A stretch of DNA of 64,000 nt. Origin: Stictocephala bisonia. Its lineage: Eukaryota; Arthropoda; Insecta; Hemiptera; Membracidae. The first letter of the stretch is position 1. Each line of letters begins with the position of its first letter. A model generated the notes under the pieces. It did no database searches, had not been told where the DNA came from, and was given only the letters and a program-made list of their open reading frames with translations. Position numbers and translations under genes: made by a program. This document shows, in pieces, positions 40,660-51,105 of this stretch. The stretch is taken from NCBI GenBank assembly GCA_035578905.1, contig JAQJVL010002581.1, forward strand, positions 1 to 64,000, written 5' to 3'.

Positions 40660-42681
40660 ATAGTGCAAGCCGTGGGCTCATGCTGTCTAAGATAAAGGTG
40701 CAAGACATGGGCTCAGACTGTCTCAGATAAAAGTACAAGCCGTGGACTGATGGTCTCTCAGATAATAGTGCAAGCCGTGGGCTCAGACTGTTCAGATAAA
40801 AGTGCAAGCTGTGAGCTCATGCTGTCTAAGATAATCGTGTAAACCATGGTTTCATGCTGTCTCAGATAAAGGTGCAAGACATGGGCTCAGACTGTCTCAG
40901 ATAAAAGTACAAGCCGTGGACTGATGGTCTCTCAGATAATAGTGCAAGCCGTGGGCTCAGACTGTTCAGATAAAAGTGCAAGCTGTGAGCTCATGCTGTC
41001 TAAGATAATCGTGTAAACCATGGTTTCATGCTGTCTCAGATAAAGGTGCAAGACATGGGCTCAGACTGTCTCAGATAAAAGTACAAGCCGTGGACTGATG
41101 GTCTCTCAGATAATAGTGCAAGCCGTGGGCTCAGACTGTTCAGATAAAAGTGCAAGCTGTGAGCTCATGCTCTCGGATAAAAGTGCAAGCGGTGGGCTCA
41201 TGCTGTCTTAAATAAAAGTGCAAGCCTTGGACTGATGCTCTCTCAGATAAAAGCCGTGTGCTCATACTGTCTTAGATAATAGTGCAATCCGTGGGCTCAT
41301 GCTCTCTAAGATAATAGTGTAAACCGTGGTTTCATGCTGCCTCCGATAATTTTGAAAGCCGTGGGCTCATGCTGTCCGAGATAAAAGTGCAAGCGGTGGG
41401 CTCATGCTGTCTCAGATAAAAGTGAAATCCGTGGGCTCATGCTGTCTAAGATAATCGTGTAAACCATGGTTTCATGCTGTCTCAGATAAAGGTGCAAGAC
41501 ATGGGCTCAGACTGTCTCAGATAAAAGTACAAGCCGTGGACTGATGGTCTCTCAGATAATAGTGCAAGCCGTGGGCTCATGCTGTCTAAGATAATCGTGT
41601 AAACCATGGTTTCATGCTGTCTCAGATAAAGGTGCAAGACATGGGCTCAGACTGTCTCAGATAAAAGTACAAGCCGTGGACTGATGGTCTCTCAGATAAT
41701 AGTGCAAGCCGTGGGCTCAGACTGTTCAGATAAAAGTGCAAGCTGTGAGCTCATGCTCTCGGATAAAAGTGCAAGCGGTGGAACTCATGCTGTCTTAAAT
41801 AAAAGTGTAAGCCTTGGACTGATGCTCTCTCAGATAAAAGCCGTGTGCTCATACTGTCTTAGATAATAGTGCAATCCGTGGGCTCATGCTCTCTAAGATA
41901 ATAGTGTAAACCGTGGTTTCATGCTGCCTCCGATAATTTTGAAAGCCGTGGGCTCATGCTGTCCGAGATAAAAGTGCAAGCGGTGGGCTCATGCTGTCTC
42001 AGATAAAAGTGAAATCCGTGGGCTCATGCTGTCTAAGATAATCGTGTAAACCATGGTTTCATGCTGTCTCAGATAAAGGTGCAAGACATGGGCTCAGACT
42101 GTCTCAGATAAAAGTACAAGCCGTGGACTGATGGTCTCTCAGATAATAGTGCAAGCCGTGGGCTCATGCTGTCTAAGATAATCCTGTAAACCATGGTTTC
42201 ATGCTGTCTCAGATAAAGGTGCAAGACATGGGCTCAGACTGTCTCAGATAAAAGTACAAGCCGTGGACTGATGGTCTCTCAGATAATAGTGCAAGCCGTG
42301 GGCTCAGACTGTTCAGATAAAAGTGCAAGCTGTGAGCTCATGCTCTCGGATAAAAGTGCAAGCGGTGGAACTCATGCTGTCTTAAATAAAAGTGTAAGCC
42401 TTGGACTGATGCTCTCTCAGATAAAAGCCGTGTGCTCATACTGTCTTAGATAATAGTGCAATCCGTGGGCTCATGCTCTCTAAGATAATAGTGTAAACCG
42501 TGGTTTCATGCTGCCTCCGATAATTTTGAAAGCCGTGGGCTCATGCTGTCCGAGATAAAAGTGCAAGCGGTGGGCTCATGCTGTCTCAGATAAAAGTGAA
42601 ATCCGTGGGCTCATGCTGTCTGAAATAAAAGTGCAAGCCTTCGACTGATGCTCTCTCAGAGAAAAGCCGTGTGCTCATACT
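40660..42681. repeat. 35-bp satellite, left flank of the Polinton-like element
   Basis: The unit is AGATAAAAGTGCAAGCCGTG followed by GGCTCATGCTGTCTC. Units vary and form larger blocks: an approximately 175-bp block containing CAAGACATGGGCTCAGACTG repeats several times, and a 587-bp block is repeated almost exactly (41684-42270 against 42271-42857 at its start). The array is cut at 42681 by the mobile element and resumes at 58585, so it is the insertion target. Confidence 0.95.
42676..42681. other. Target-site duplication CATACT, left
   Basis: The uninterrupted satellite has GTGCTCATACTGTCTTAGAT (for example near 41265). On the left the array stops after CATACT; on the right (58585) it restarts with CATACTGTCTTAG. 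A 6-bp duplication is the size typical of Polinton/Maverick insertion. Confidence 0.85.
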
Positions 42682-42880
42682 AGTAGGTAAAAACTAAGGG
42701 AGCGAGACCCACTTTTTTTGGTTTTCCAAGATGGCGGCGGTCACGTGACCAGATCCAAGATGGCGACCGGAAGTGGATCCAAGATGGCCGCGGAAACGGG
42801 AAAACTCCCCGTGGGAATTTTCCCTCACAAGATTTCCCTCCAAAATCCCAAATTTCCCTCAAATTTCCCACATCATACTA
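42682..42880. promoter_or_regulatory. Element terminus with GATGGC, E-box and ETS-like motifs
   Basis: Within about 110 bp lie three CAAGATGGC boxes (AAGATGGCGGC is a YY1-type site), a GGTCACGTGACC palindrome with an E-box core, and ACCGGAAGTG, an ETS-type site. Motifs are named by similarity only. The same arrangement is present, inverted, at the right end (about 58440-58584) and again at 53359-53563. Conservation at every terminus suggests a promoter or a terminus-recognition role. Confidence 0.45.
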
Positions 42881-43070
42881 TATAAAATGCACTTTTTTCA
42901 AGATGGCGGCATTTCCCTTGTTATACTATACAAAATACACTCCTAACCTTTTCCCCGTTATACTATATAAAATGTAAAAAGATGACGGCCTTTTATATAT
43001 GTACTATAATAAATGAACTTTTAAACTTCGATCATTACCGTTGGCTACCTTCGTACGCTCTTAGCCTACG
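42881..43070. repeat. TATA-like iterons, outer group, left arm
   Basis: TTATACTATATAAAATG or close variants occur near 42884, 42922 and 42958, about 38 bp apart. AAGATGGCGGC or AAGATGACGGCC lies between them. The inner group is at 43990-44135, and both groups recur inverted in the right arm. Confidence 0.6.
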
Positions 43071-43074
43071 ATGA

Positions 43075-43930
43075 ACGCGTCGGCTATAGGTCCGGCGCGC
43101 ATGCGCAGGGACTTGCTACTCTACTCATATATACACTATAACAAATGTATTATTTCATACATACAGTATAACAAATGTCACAGCGCACCTAGCAGCAATT
43201 CCGATCGACCGCAGCGCACCTGGTGGCAATGCCGTGCTTTTGACCCGATCGCAGCGCCCCAAGAAGCAATGCCGATCGATCGCAGCGCACCTAGCAACCA
43301 CACCAGTGCGCGGGTGGTGCATGCGCGGGGACTTGCTACTTTACTCATATTTACACCATAAAAAATGTATTATTTCATACATACACTATAACAAATGTCA
43401 CAGCGCACCTAGCAGCAATACCGATCGACCACAGCGCACCTGGTGGCAATGCCGTGCTTTTGACCCGATCGCAGCGCCCCGAGCAGCAATGCCGATCGAT
43501 CGCAACACACCTAGTGACCACACCGGTGCGTGAGTGGTACATGCGCAGGGACTTGCTACTCTGTGGCAATATACACCATAACAAACGCAATACTTCATAT
43601 ATACACTATAACAAACGTAATATTTCATATATACACTATAACAAATGCATTATGGCTGACGCGACCACAGCGCACCTAGCGGCAATTCCGATCGACCGGA
43701 ATGCACCTGGTGGCAATGCCGTGCTTTTGACCCGATCGCAGCGTCCCAAGCAGCAATGCTGATCGATCGCAGCGCACCTAGTGACCACACCAGTGCGCGG
43801 GTGGTGCATGCACGGAGACTTGCTACTCTACTCATATATACACCATAACAAACGCAATATTTCATATATACACTACAATAAATGTCACAGCGCACCTGGT
43901 GGCAAGACTAAGCGCATCCTTTCGGAAACA
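43075..43930. repeat. 220-bp CpG-rich tandem repeat, left arm, about 3.8 copies
   Basis: GGGACTTGCTACT marks units at about 43109, 43329, 43549 and (as GGAGACTTGC) 43812. Each unit joins an AT-rich half with ACACTATAACAAATG copies to a CpG-rich half. The CpG-rich half has CCGATCGATCGCAGCGCACC, GGCAATGCCGTGCTTTTGAC and a CATGCGC-type segment. Open frames on both strands are by-products of the repeat. The mirror copy is at 57480-58130. Confidence 0.85.
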
Positions 43931-43959
43931 TTGCGCCTTCGGAAAGCAAGTCCCTGGTG

Positions 43960-44200
43960 GTAATTCCCCTTCTCAAATTTCCTTCAAATTCCCTCGTTAT
44001 ACTATATAAAATGTAAAAAGATGGCATCCTTTCCCTTGTTATACTATATAAAATGCAGTCCTAACTTTTCCCATGTTATACTATATAAAATGCAAAAAGA
44101 TGGTGGTCTTTTATATATGTACTATATAAAATGCTTTCGTGTACTTCCGGCGACTGTCGGCTACCTTTGAACGCTCTTCACCCGTCGGCTACTGGTCAGG
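43960..44200. repeat. TATA-like iterons, inner group, left arm
   Basis: TTATACTATATAAAATG occurs near 43998, 44038 and 44075, with a partial copy near 44120. Spacing is about 38 bp and AAAAAGATGG follows alternate copies. The same group is inverted at about 57300-57440. Confidence 0.6.
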
Positions 44201-45809
44201 CGCACACCCAAATGCCACGCTCTGATTGGTTGCCTCCCTCCCTACTTTCCAGGTAATCTTTCTCACACGTACTGTTAGCCTACCTATTTAAATTAATTTT
44301 GTATTTAAGTTTTCTCAACTTTTTAATAAATACACTGTTAACCTAGTTTTCTTATATAACTTTCTCTCTTAACTTACCTATGTTCCATGTACTCCCATTC
44401 ATCCATGGCTTCCTTTACCATACCCCGTTACCTACCTATACTTACGTTAAAAATATCTAATCAAGGTTGTGTACGTACTTAACACTCTAAGCAACCCGCA
44501 ATACACATTTTATTTAAAAATTAAGGAGTAAATATTACCTAATACACTGTTAACTTTTTAGTCCTTCAACTACCATCGACTACTACCTTCAGCTACCCCT
44601 CTCCCATCTACTTCCGGTTAACTTCGTATGGATACCTTCGTATCAAACACACCCGGCATCCTCTAAACTTAATACGCTAGCTTAACTTAACTTCGTACGC
44701 TCTTACCCTAGAGCCCTCATGCCTACCCATCTTCGGACTATCCAACCTAAATTACTTTAACTGTACTTACGAGGTCTACCGGTGGCCGGACTTTATCGGT
44801 CCGTTATTGGTCACAAGCTTTACATTTTCCTTCATTAACTATCAACTAACAATTTCCTATTTTCGCCCACCTTCGGCTACCTTTGCGTGCGTGTACATGT
44901 TACCTAGGTTACATTACTTACTTTCAGTCACTTTCATTATCAATTCTGTGGACTCAAATACCTCACTTCCTATCCACGTTCCTATCCAGAACCCATCAGT
45001 CCCCCTACATAACGAAACTAGAACACCTACCCTCACTTCCTTTCCTCAAAAATTCCTTCCTTTTTACTATAGCGACACTCAAGGACTAATTCACTACCAC
45101 TTCACAAACCGTATTTAATTGCCTCTGCTCGGTGCACTGGCAGACCATTAGTTCTCGCGCACTTTTCTTATCGAAACCACTTCCATTACCACAATCATTG
45201 CTTTACATTTGTTTGTTGTCTTTTATTTGCACAATGTCTTTTAGTAATATCAAACACTTAAGTAACATTGTATATGATTCCTTCTTCTCATTTTGAAAAA
45301 CAGTACTACACAGGATGACGTAATTGGAGTTTCAAAACTGGACTGGCGCATGACTCATACAGCGTTTGCGAAACTCGGGTATAGCGCTCCAGGCGCCAGA
45401 CTGGTTTTCATGTCTGGACCGGCGCGTGACCCAAATGCTTCGTTCTGATTGGTTTCCCCCTCCCCCTCCTCTCCCCTCCCTCCATCCATCCCTACTTCAC
45501 CGACCAACACACTCAATCTTTCTCACTTCTGTTCTTGCGATCGTACTGATCAGACGTGTGTTCACGTTGCTCCTATTCGATAATAAAAACAATTATTCTT
45601 ATCATAATCACTTTAACTCTTTTACATTTTGGACACCGTTCTCTGCACAGTATTTCAAAAGTGATATACCGAGAGTAAGTTCCATATACAGCATAAATAT
45701 TTTTACCTTTGTTCTTTGTGTGGTATTTTGAATTTGTTTCAATATTACCAAGCTTGTCTTGTAAAGTAAATTTACGTTTGTAATTTACCGTTTAATTTAA
45801 TTACCAAAG
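44201..45809. other. Leader region of the left arm, probably non-coding
   Basis: Pyrimidine-rich sequence between the iterons and the PolB start. Open frames of about 103 and 121 codons occur (44807-45118 from a TTG, and 45366-45731). Both are present in the other arm, but with end differences and no recognised domain; I infer they are not genes. A GAGAGTAAGT near 45670 could be a splice donor for a 5' untranslated exon. A C-rich tract (CCCCCTCCCCCTCCTCTCCC) lies near 45457. Confidence 0.4.
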
Positions 45810-48800
45810 ATGGAATCCTTTGCCATAAACCGCAACCTTTTAACCATTTCCTGTCAGTTTGATACTTACGGTTTCGATCTCCTTACTGTTCTGACTGAAC
45901 ATAAAAACAAAATTATGTCTGAAATAAAGAACCACCTAAACAGGTTCGGGGGAGTCAAATGGTACATCACGGTCCAAATTAAATTCACTAAAACTATAAA
46001 TAACGAAGAAATCTCAACAATACATTTCTTTCACGGAAAAACTCGACCTTTGCTACCCTCCGACACTCTAGATATTCAGTATTCCGAGGATACAGACAAA
46101 ATTTTAAAAAGCGTGGGTAAGTCAAGGTAGTGGGTGGGCAATTGAAAATGTTTTACGCCTAGATCTGTTTATTGTTAAATTTCAACCCTTATACGCTTCT
46201 TCTTACATACCCATTCCTAAAAAATCTCAAACTCTATGCATGGAATTATAAATATAAAAAATAACGATGAGAAATGTTTCCTGTACTCTGTACTTACCCT
46301 ATTGTACCCTGACCGACATAGACGAGTAAGTTATTACAGAAAACGTGAAGATGAATTAAACATGTCTGGTAATAGATATCATGTCAAAATTACCGATCTC
46401 GATAAATTTGAAAAATTAAATCCCGCTATATCAGTCAACGTCTTTGGTTTTGAAAAAGACGAAATTTACCCCCTAAGAATAACAAAAGAAAAATTTAGAG
46501 TTCAACATGTAAACCTGTTATTTCTAACTACTGACACTACTACTCACTACTGTTTAATCACCGACATGTCTTGACTGCTATCTCACACAACTAAATGCTC
46601 AAATGCATATTACTACTGTGACTACTGCCTACACAGATTTTCTTCTCAATCACGACATACTAACCATTTACCTTTGTGCTCACCACACGGTGCACAAAAG
46701 ACTAGACTTCCGACTGATGACGAAAACTTATGTATTTTCAAAACTATACTCTATGTCACAAAGTCCCCTTCACCATATACTGTGACTGAGTCCTTTGTTG
46801 TACCCATCCCTACTACAATTAATGACCCTACTACTTCACATACTACAAACACTGCCCATCACGTACCTTCTGGCTTTGCTACGTAATTATCGACAGTGAC
46901 GGTAAACCCATAAAGCAATCTAAAGTCTATAGCGGCCCCGATGTTGTTGATACTTTTCTAAATTGTTTGATTACAGAGTCTAAAGAGCTCTTACCAATTA
47001 TTCATAAAAACATTCCTATTAATATGTCTCCATAAGACAAAATTACCTTCAATAATGCCTCCACCTGTCACCTTTGTCAAAAACCTTTGGATGGAGACAA
47101 AGTAGCTAATTATAATCATTTAACGGGTGAGTTCTTAGGACCCGCCCACAATTCATGTAACTTAAATTATAAAGTTCCTGATCACATACAGGTGTTTTTT
47201 CACAACTTGCGAGGTTATGACTGTCATCATCTTATTCAAGGGTTAGGTAAATTCAAAAAAGAAAAACTCTCATGCATCGCTACTACAAGCGAACGGTACA
47301 TTTCAGTCACCCTCGAGTCATTACGATTTCTGGATTCCTTACAGTTCCTTAACGCTTCTTTGGACACACTCATGTCCAACCTAATTACTGACGGGGCTTC
47401 CAAATTCAAAATTTTACAACAGTGTATGACCAACACAGACTTACTTCTACGCAAAGGCGTCTTTCCCTATTCTTACATGACCGATCAATCAAAATTTAAC
47501 GATACTGAACTTCCTCCCAAGGAGGCGTTCTACAATGACCTGACCCAAACACCTATTTCAGACGACGACTACACACATGCACAGACCGTGTGGACCACCT
47601 TTGGTATGACTTCAATGAAAGAGTACCACGACTTATACTTACTCACAGACGTGTTGTTACTTGCAGACGTTTTTGAAAACTTTAGAACTACCAGTATGAC
47701 TTACTACGGTATTGACCCGTGTAACGTCTACTCTGCCCCCGGACTTGCATGGAATTCCATGCTAAAAATGACAGACATTCATCTTGAACTACTCACCTAC
47801 ATTGATCAACACCTATTTGTCGAGTCTGGTATCTGGGGCGGTGTCTCAATGATACCAAACCGGTACGCCCAGGCCAACAACCCTAACTTGCCCGACTTTG
47901 ACAACACAAAACCCATCAACTACCTACTTTATCTTGATTGTAATAATTTATACGGGACCAGTATGTCTGATAGACTCCCAGAGTCTGAATTCAAGTGGAT
48001 AGACCCACAAGACATTGACTTTACAAAAGTACCCGATGACTCTGACACTGGATACATTTTAGAAGTGGACCTGCACTACCCAGACCATTTACACGACTTA
48101 CATTCTGACTTTCCACTAGCCCCCAAACGAAAAGTAGTGACAGACGATATGCTTTCCCCCTACTCTAAAAACCTACTTGACAACTGAACTATAAACCTTC
48201 CAACACTGAAAAATTACTAACTACTCTCTGTGACAAAACCAAGTACGTTTTACACTACAGGACTCTAAAACTTTACTTACAATTGGGACTTGTGCTAACC
48301 AAAGTCCACAGAGCTCTAAGCTTTAAACAGTCTGCTTGGTTAGCCACATTTATTAACTTTAATACAGAAAAAAGAAAAGAAGCGAAAAATAATTTTGAAA
48401 AAGATTGTTTTAAACTAATGAATAATGCTACGTACGGGAAATCCTTAGAAAATGTAAGATCACGTATTGATTTCAAACTTGTAAATAACAAAAACAATTG
48501 GTTAAATGGACAGCTAGTCCCAGACTTAAAACATTTTTTGCATACAATAAAGATATTGCGGGATTGGCTTTGAAAAAACAAACGATCTTTTTAAACCGAC
48601 CCATTTATGTTGGATTTACAGTATTGGAAATTTCAAAATTAATAATGTATAACTTTCACTACAACTGGGCAATTGCAAAGTATGGGAAAAACGTCAAGCT
48701 TTGTATGACTGACACAGACTCACTATTCTACAATGTATATACTCCCGACGTTTACGCAGATATGAAAAATGAATTACACTTTTTTGATACGTCTGACTAT

Positions 48801-49277
48801 CCACCTAGCCACCCATGCTACAGTGTAGAAAACAAAAAAGTGTTAGGAAAATTTAAAGACGAGTTAAACTCAAATCCGGCTAGGGAAATAATTGGCTTGA
48901 GAGCGAAATGCTACTCCGTTCTAAATTCAGATCTAGAGGAAAAGAAGGTGGCTAAAGGCGTCCCCCAAGTAGCGATAAAAAAACAACTAAAACACGATAT
49001 ATATAAAGACTGTCTTTTAAATCATTCGTTAAAAACTACAACCGCTTTAAACATTCGCAGTGACAAACATAACTTGTATACACAACACATTTCCAAATTA
49101 TCACTTTCCCCCTTTGACGACAAAAGATACATCTTGGAAAACGGCATTGATACACTAGCATACGGACACCATTTAATTAGTAAAAAACGAGCTTTAGAAC
49201 ACGATCATGATTTCATTAATACAAAACTAAAACTCACCCATAACTCAAACATAAACTTTGAAACAGAAAAACAATAA
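45810..49277 (+). pseudogene. PolB with endonuclease VII-like domain, left arm, broken
   Basis: This is the decayed gene for a type B, protein-primed-class DNA polymerase of the large arthropod family that carries an internal endonuclease VII-like zinc-binding domain. In order: an N-terminal region (45810-46232); a KCFL...HYCLI region (46236-46571); a CDYCLHRF zinc finger (46620-46690); the Exo I site near 46787, lost by a 2-bp deletion; CHLCQKPLDGDKV...HNSCN (47067-47165); Exo II FFHNLRGYD (47196); Exo III EYHDLYLLTD (47619); motif A DCNNLYG (47936); motif B NNATYGKS (48421); motif C TDTDS (48708-48722); C-terminal LSPFDDKRYILENG (49110). Lesions: an 8-bp deletion near 46117, a frameshift near 46230, TGA at 46572, 1-bp losses near 46725 and 46880, TAA near 47034, and frameshifts near 48185 and in a T-run near 48535. 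ATG at 45810 is followed by family-typical sequence. It is non-functional as read. Confidence 0.85.
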
Positions 49278-49828
49278 TCTATACACTTCAAACATAAAAA
49301 TTAACAAAAGAACAACTAAAATTGCATACTGTCAGAACTTCTTTCCAGAACCGTTAACCTCTGACTGACTACCACTCCCTTCCCACACCACTCAATCCTT
49401 TCCCACATCCTGTTCTTATTGCGTCACTTGTATATGGTACCAATCAGTTATTCCACTACATCAGAACTTTGTTAAACTTTTCTAATAAATCTTTTAAATT
49501 TATCGAAAATTACTTAAATCAAATTAATTTTTCTAAAATATTTACCACAACATTACTTTGAAAATGTAATATTGGACAGTTTCTTTGTATATAGGAAGAT
49601 TTGTACATAACTTATCCGTTTGGTTAGATTTTACTTTGTAAAAAACCGGGTCCTTTAGCAGTTTCAATGTACGTATATACATGCAAAGTCTACGAGTAAT
49701 ACTTTGAGCAGTACCACACTGTTACAGGATGTGGCTCACCAAACGCTTGTGTCACAAAGACGAAATATCAGCTTGCTTTAATATAAAAATTATATACTTT
49801 CAACTACTAAAAAAGCGATGGAATGAGA
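49278..49828. other. Unique sequence between PolB and the U1-like unit, left arm
   Basis: About 550 bp of AT-rich sequence, mirrored at 50555-51105. No open frame or known motif was recognised. Confidence 0.5.
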
Positions 49829-49972
49829 TTGTAACCCATGGTTACTAACATTTCCGTAGAAATCCAATTTACGGCATTGGATGGGCTCAACCCGACCGTA
49901 GTGCAATGTAAAAACCTCGTACTGGGCGAACCTTCTTCTTGATTACGGTAACTCCTACGCCAGGTAAGTAAT
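49829..49972 (-). ncRNA. U1: U1 snRNA-derived sequence, left arm
   Basis: The minus strand starts TTACTTACCTGGCGTAG, the U1 5' end whose ACTTACCTG pairs with splice donors. It continues with CCGTAATCAAGAAGAAGG, matching the stem-loop I loop region, and then CATTGCACTACGG, which contains the AUUGCAC core bound by U1A in stem-loop II. Similarity to arthropod U1 is strong over about 95 nt and fades afterwards. The remainder still folds: CCAAT/ATTGG (stem III position) and GTAACC/GGTTAC (terminal stem), but the Sm-like segment ATTTCTACGG is poor. It is probably a U1-derived retroposed or captured copy and not a working U1 gene. It is identical to the copy in the other arm. Confidence 0.8.
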
Positions 49973-50042
49973 GTTAAGTTAGTTTTGAGTAAACACTTTT
50001 ACCGAAAACCTTTAAAAAACAATATGTAAAGTAAATTCTGTT

Positions 50043-50343
50043 ATAATATGGACACTTTTGTGAGTTTACATACTACAATTTATTAACGGATATCTTCAGC
50101 TCTGTGTGAATTTCTATAGAATACCGTACCATCGAGGTGAGGGCGGCCCAAATTTAATAAAAAATCGCCCGACTGTTCTCTAAGGCAGCCGTAAAACGCA
50201 TAAGTCCTGAGGCGGTCCTGCAACTTGGGGCTGGGCTAAACCCCGTAAGACCTCGAGTCGCAGTCCGGGCCCTCGTAAGGTACGTGTATGATTACCTCCT
50301 GGTATTATTTTTGTATTTTTTTATCCATATTTTTTATCCATAC
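50043..50343. other. Unique centre of the inverted repeat
   Basis: This 300-bp spacer is not mirrored. Its middle (about 50145-50280) is GC-rich and contains a short hairpin, GGGGCTGGGCTAAACCCC, and the inverted pair GAGGGC/GCCCTC. TATCCATATTTTTTATCCATA lies at the right edge (about 50323-50343). It lies between the two divergent U1-like 5' ends. Its origin was not recognised. Confidence 0.6.
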
Positions 50344-50410
50344 AGAATTTACTTTACAGATTGTTTTTTAAAGGTTGACGGTAAAAGAGTTTACTCAAAA
50401 CTAACTTAAC

Positions 50411-50554
50411 ATTACTTACCTGGCGTAGGAGTTACCGTAATCAAGAAGAAGGTTCGCCCAGTACGAGGTTTTTACATTGCACTACGGTCGGGTTGAGCCC
50501 ATCCAATGCCGTAAATTGGATTTCTACGGAAATGTTAGTAACCATGGGTTACAA
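50411..50554 (+). ncRNA. U1: U1 snRNA-derived sequence, right arm
   Basis: Identical to the left-arm copy and in the opposite orientation, so the two 5' ends face the centre and would be transcribed outwards. It has the 5' splice-site-pairing segment ACTTACCTG, the U1A-core ATTGCAC, the CCAAT...ATTGG pair and a perfect GTAACC-ATG-GGTTAC terminal hairpin (50538-50552). I see no convincing insect proximal sequence element in the 100 bp upstream, so transcription is unproven. Confidence 0.8.
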
Positions 50555-51105
50555 TCTCATTCCATCGCTTTTTTAGTAGTTGAAAGTATATAATTTTTAT
50601 ATTAAAGCAAGCTGATATTTCGTCTTTGTGACACAAGCGTTTGGTGAGCCACATCCTGTAACAGTGTGGTACTGCTCAAAGTATTACTCGTAGACTTTGC
50701 ATGTATATACGTACATTGAAACTGCTAAAGGACCCGGTTTTTTACAAAGTAAAATCTAACCAAACGGATAAGTTATGTACAAATCTTCCTATATACAAAG
50801 AAACCGTCCAATATTACATTTTCAAAGTAATGTTGTGGTAAATATTTTAGAAAAATTAATTTGATTTAAGTAATTTTCGATAAATTTAAAAGATTTATTA
50901 GAAAAGTTTAACAAAGTTCTGATGTAGTGGAATAACTGATTGGTAACATATGCAAGTGACGCAATAAGAACAGGATGTGGGAAAGGATTGAGTGGTGTGG
51001 GAAGGGAGTGGTAGTCAGTCAGAGGTTAACGGTTCTGGAAAGAAGTTCTGACAGTATGCAATTTTAGTTGTTCTTTTGTTAATTTTTATGTTTGAAGTGT
51101 ATAGA
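50555..51105. other. Unique sequence between the U1-like unit and PolB, right arm
   Basis: Mirror of 49278-49828, with scattered substitutions. Nothing recognised. Confidence 0.5.

Noticed and set aside
40385..40807. 140-codon minus-strand frame
   Set aside because: It overlaps the 35-bp satellite for much of its length and otherwise shows no domain; judged fortuitous.
43071..43963. Frames of 60-102 codons on both strands with CRSIA and NKCH repeats
   Set aside because: They lie in the 220-bp CpG-rich repeats, are open on both strands, and are inherited from the repeat unit.
44807..45118. 103-codon frame conserved in both arms
   Set aside because: It has no ATG at its start, no domain and a composition like the surrounding leader. 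Conservation is expected from the duplicated arms.
49958..49970. Perfect splice donor CAG/GTAAGTA at the end of a GC-rich segment
   Set aside because: It is the complement of the U1 5' end (ACTTACCTG) in a minus-strand U1-derived sequence, so the donor match is a consequence of U1 complementarity. No open plus-strand exon precedes it.
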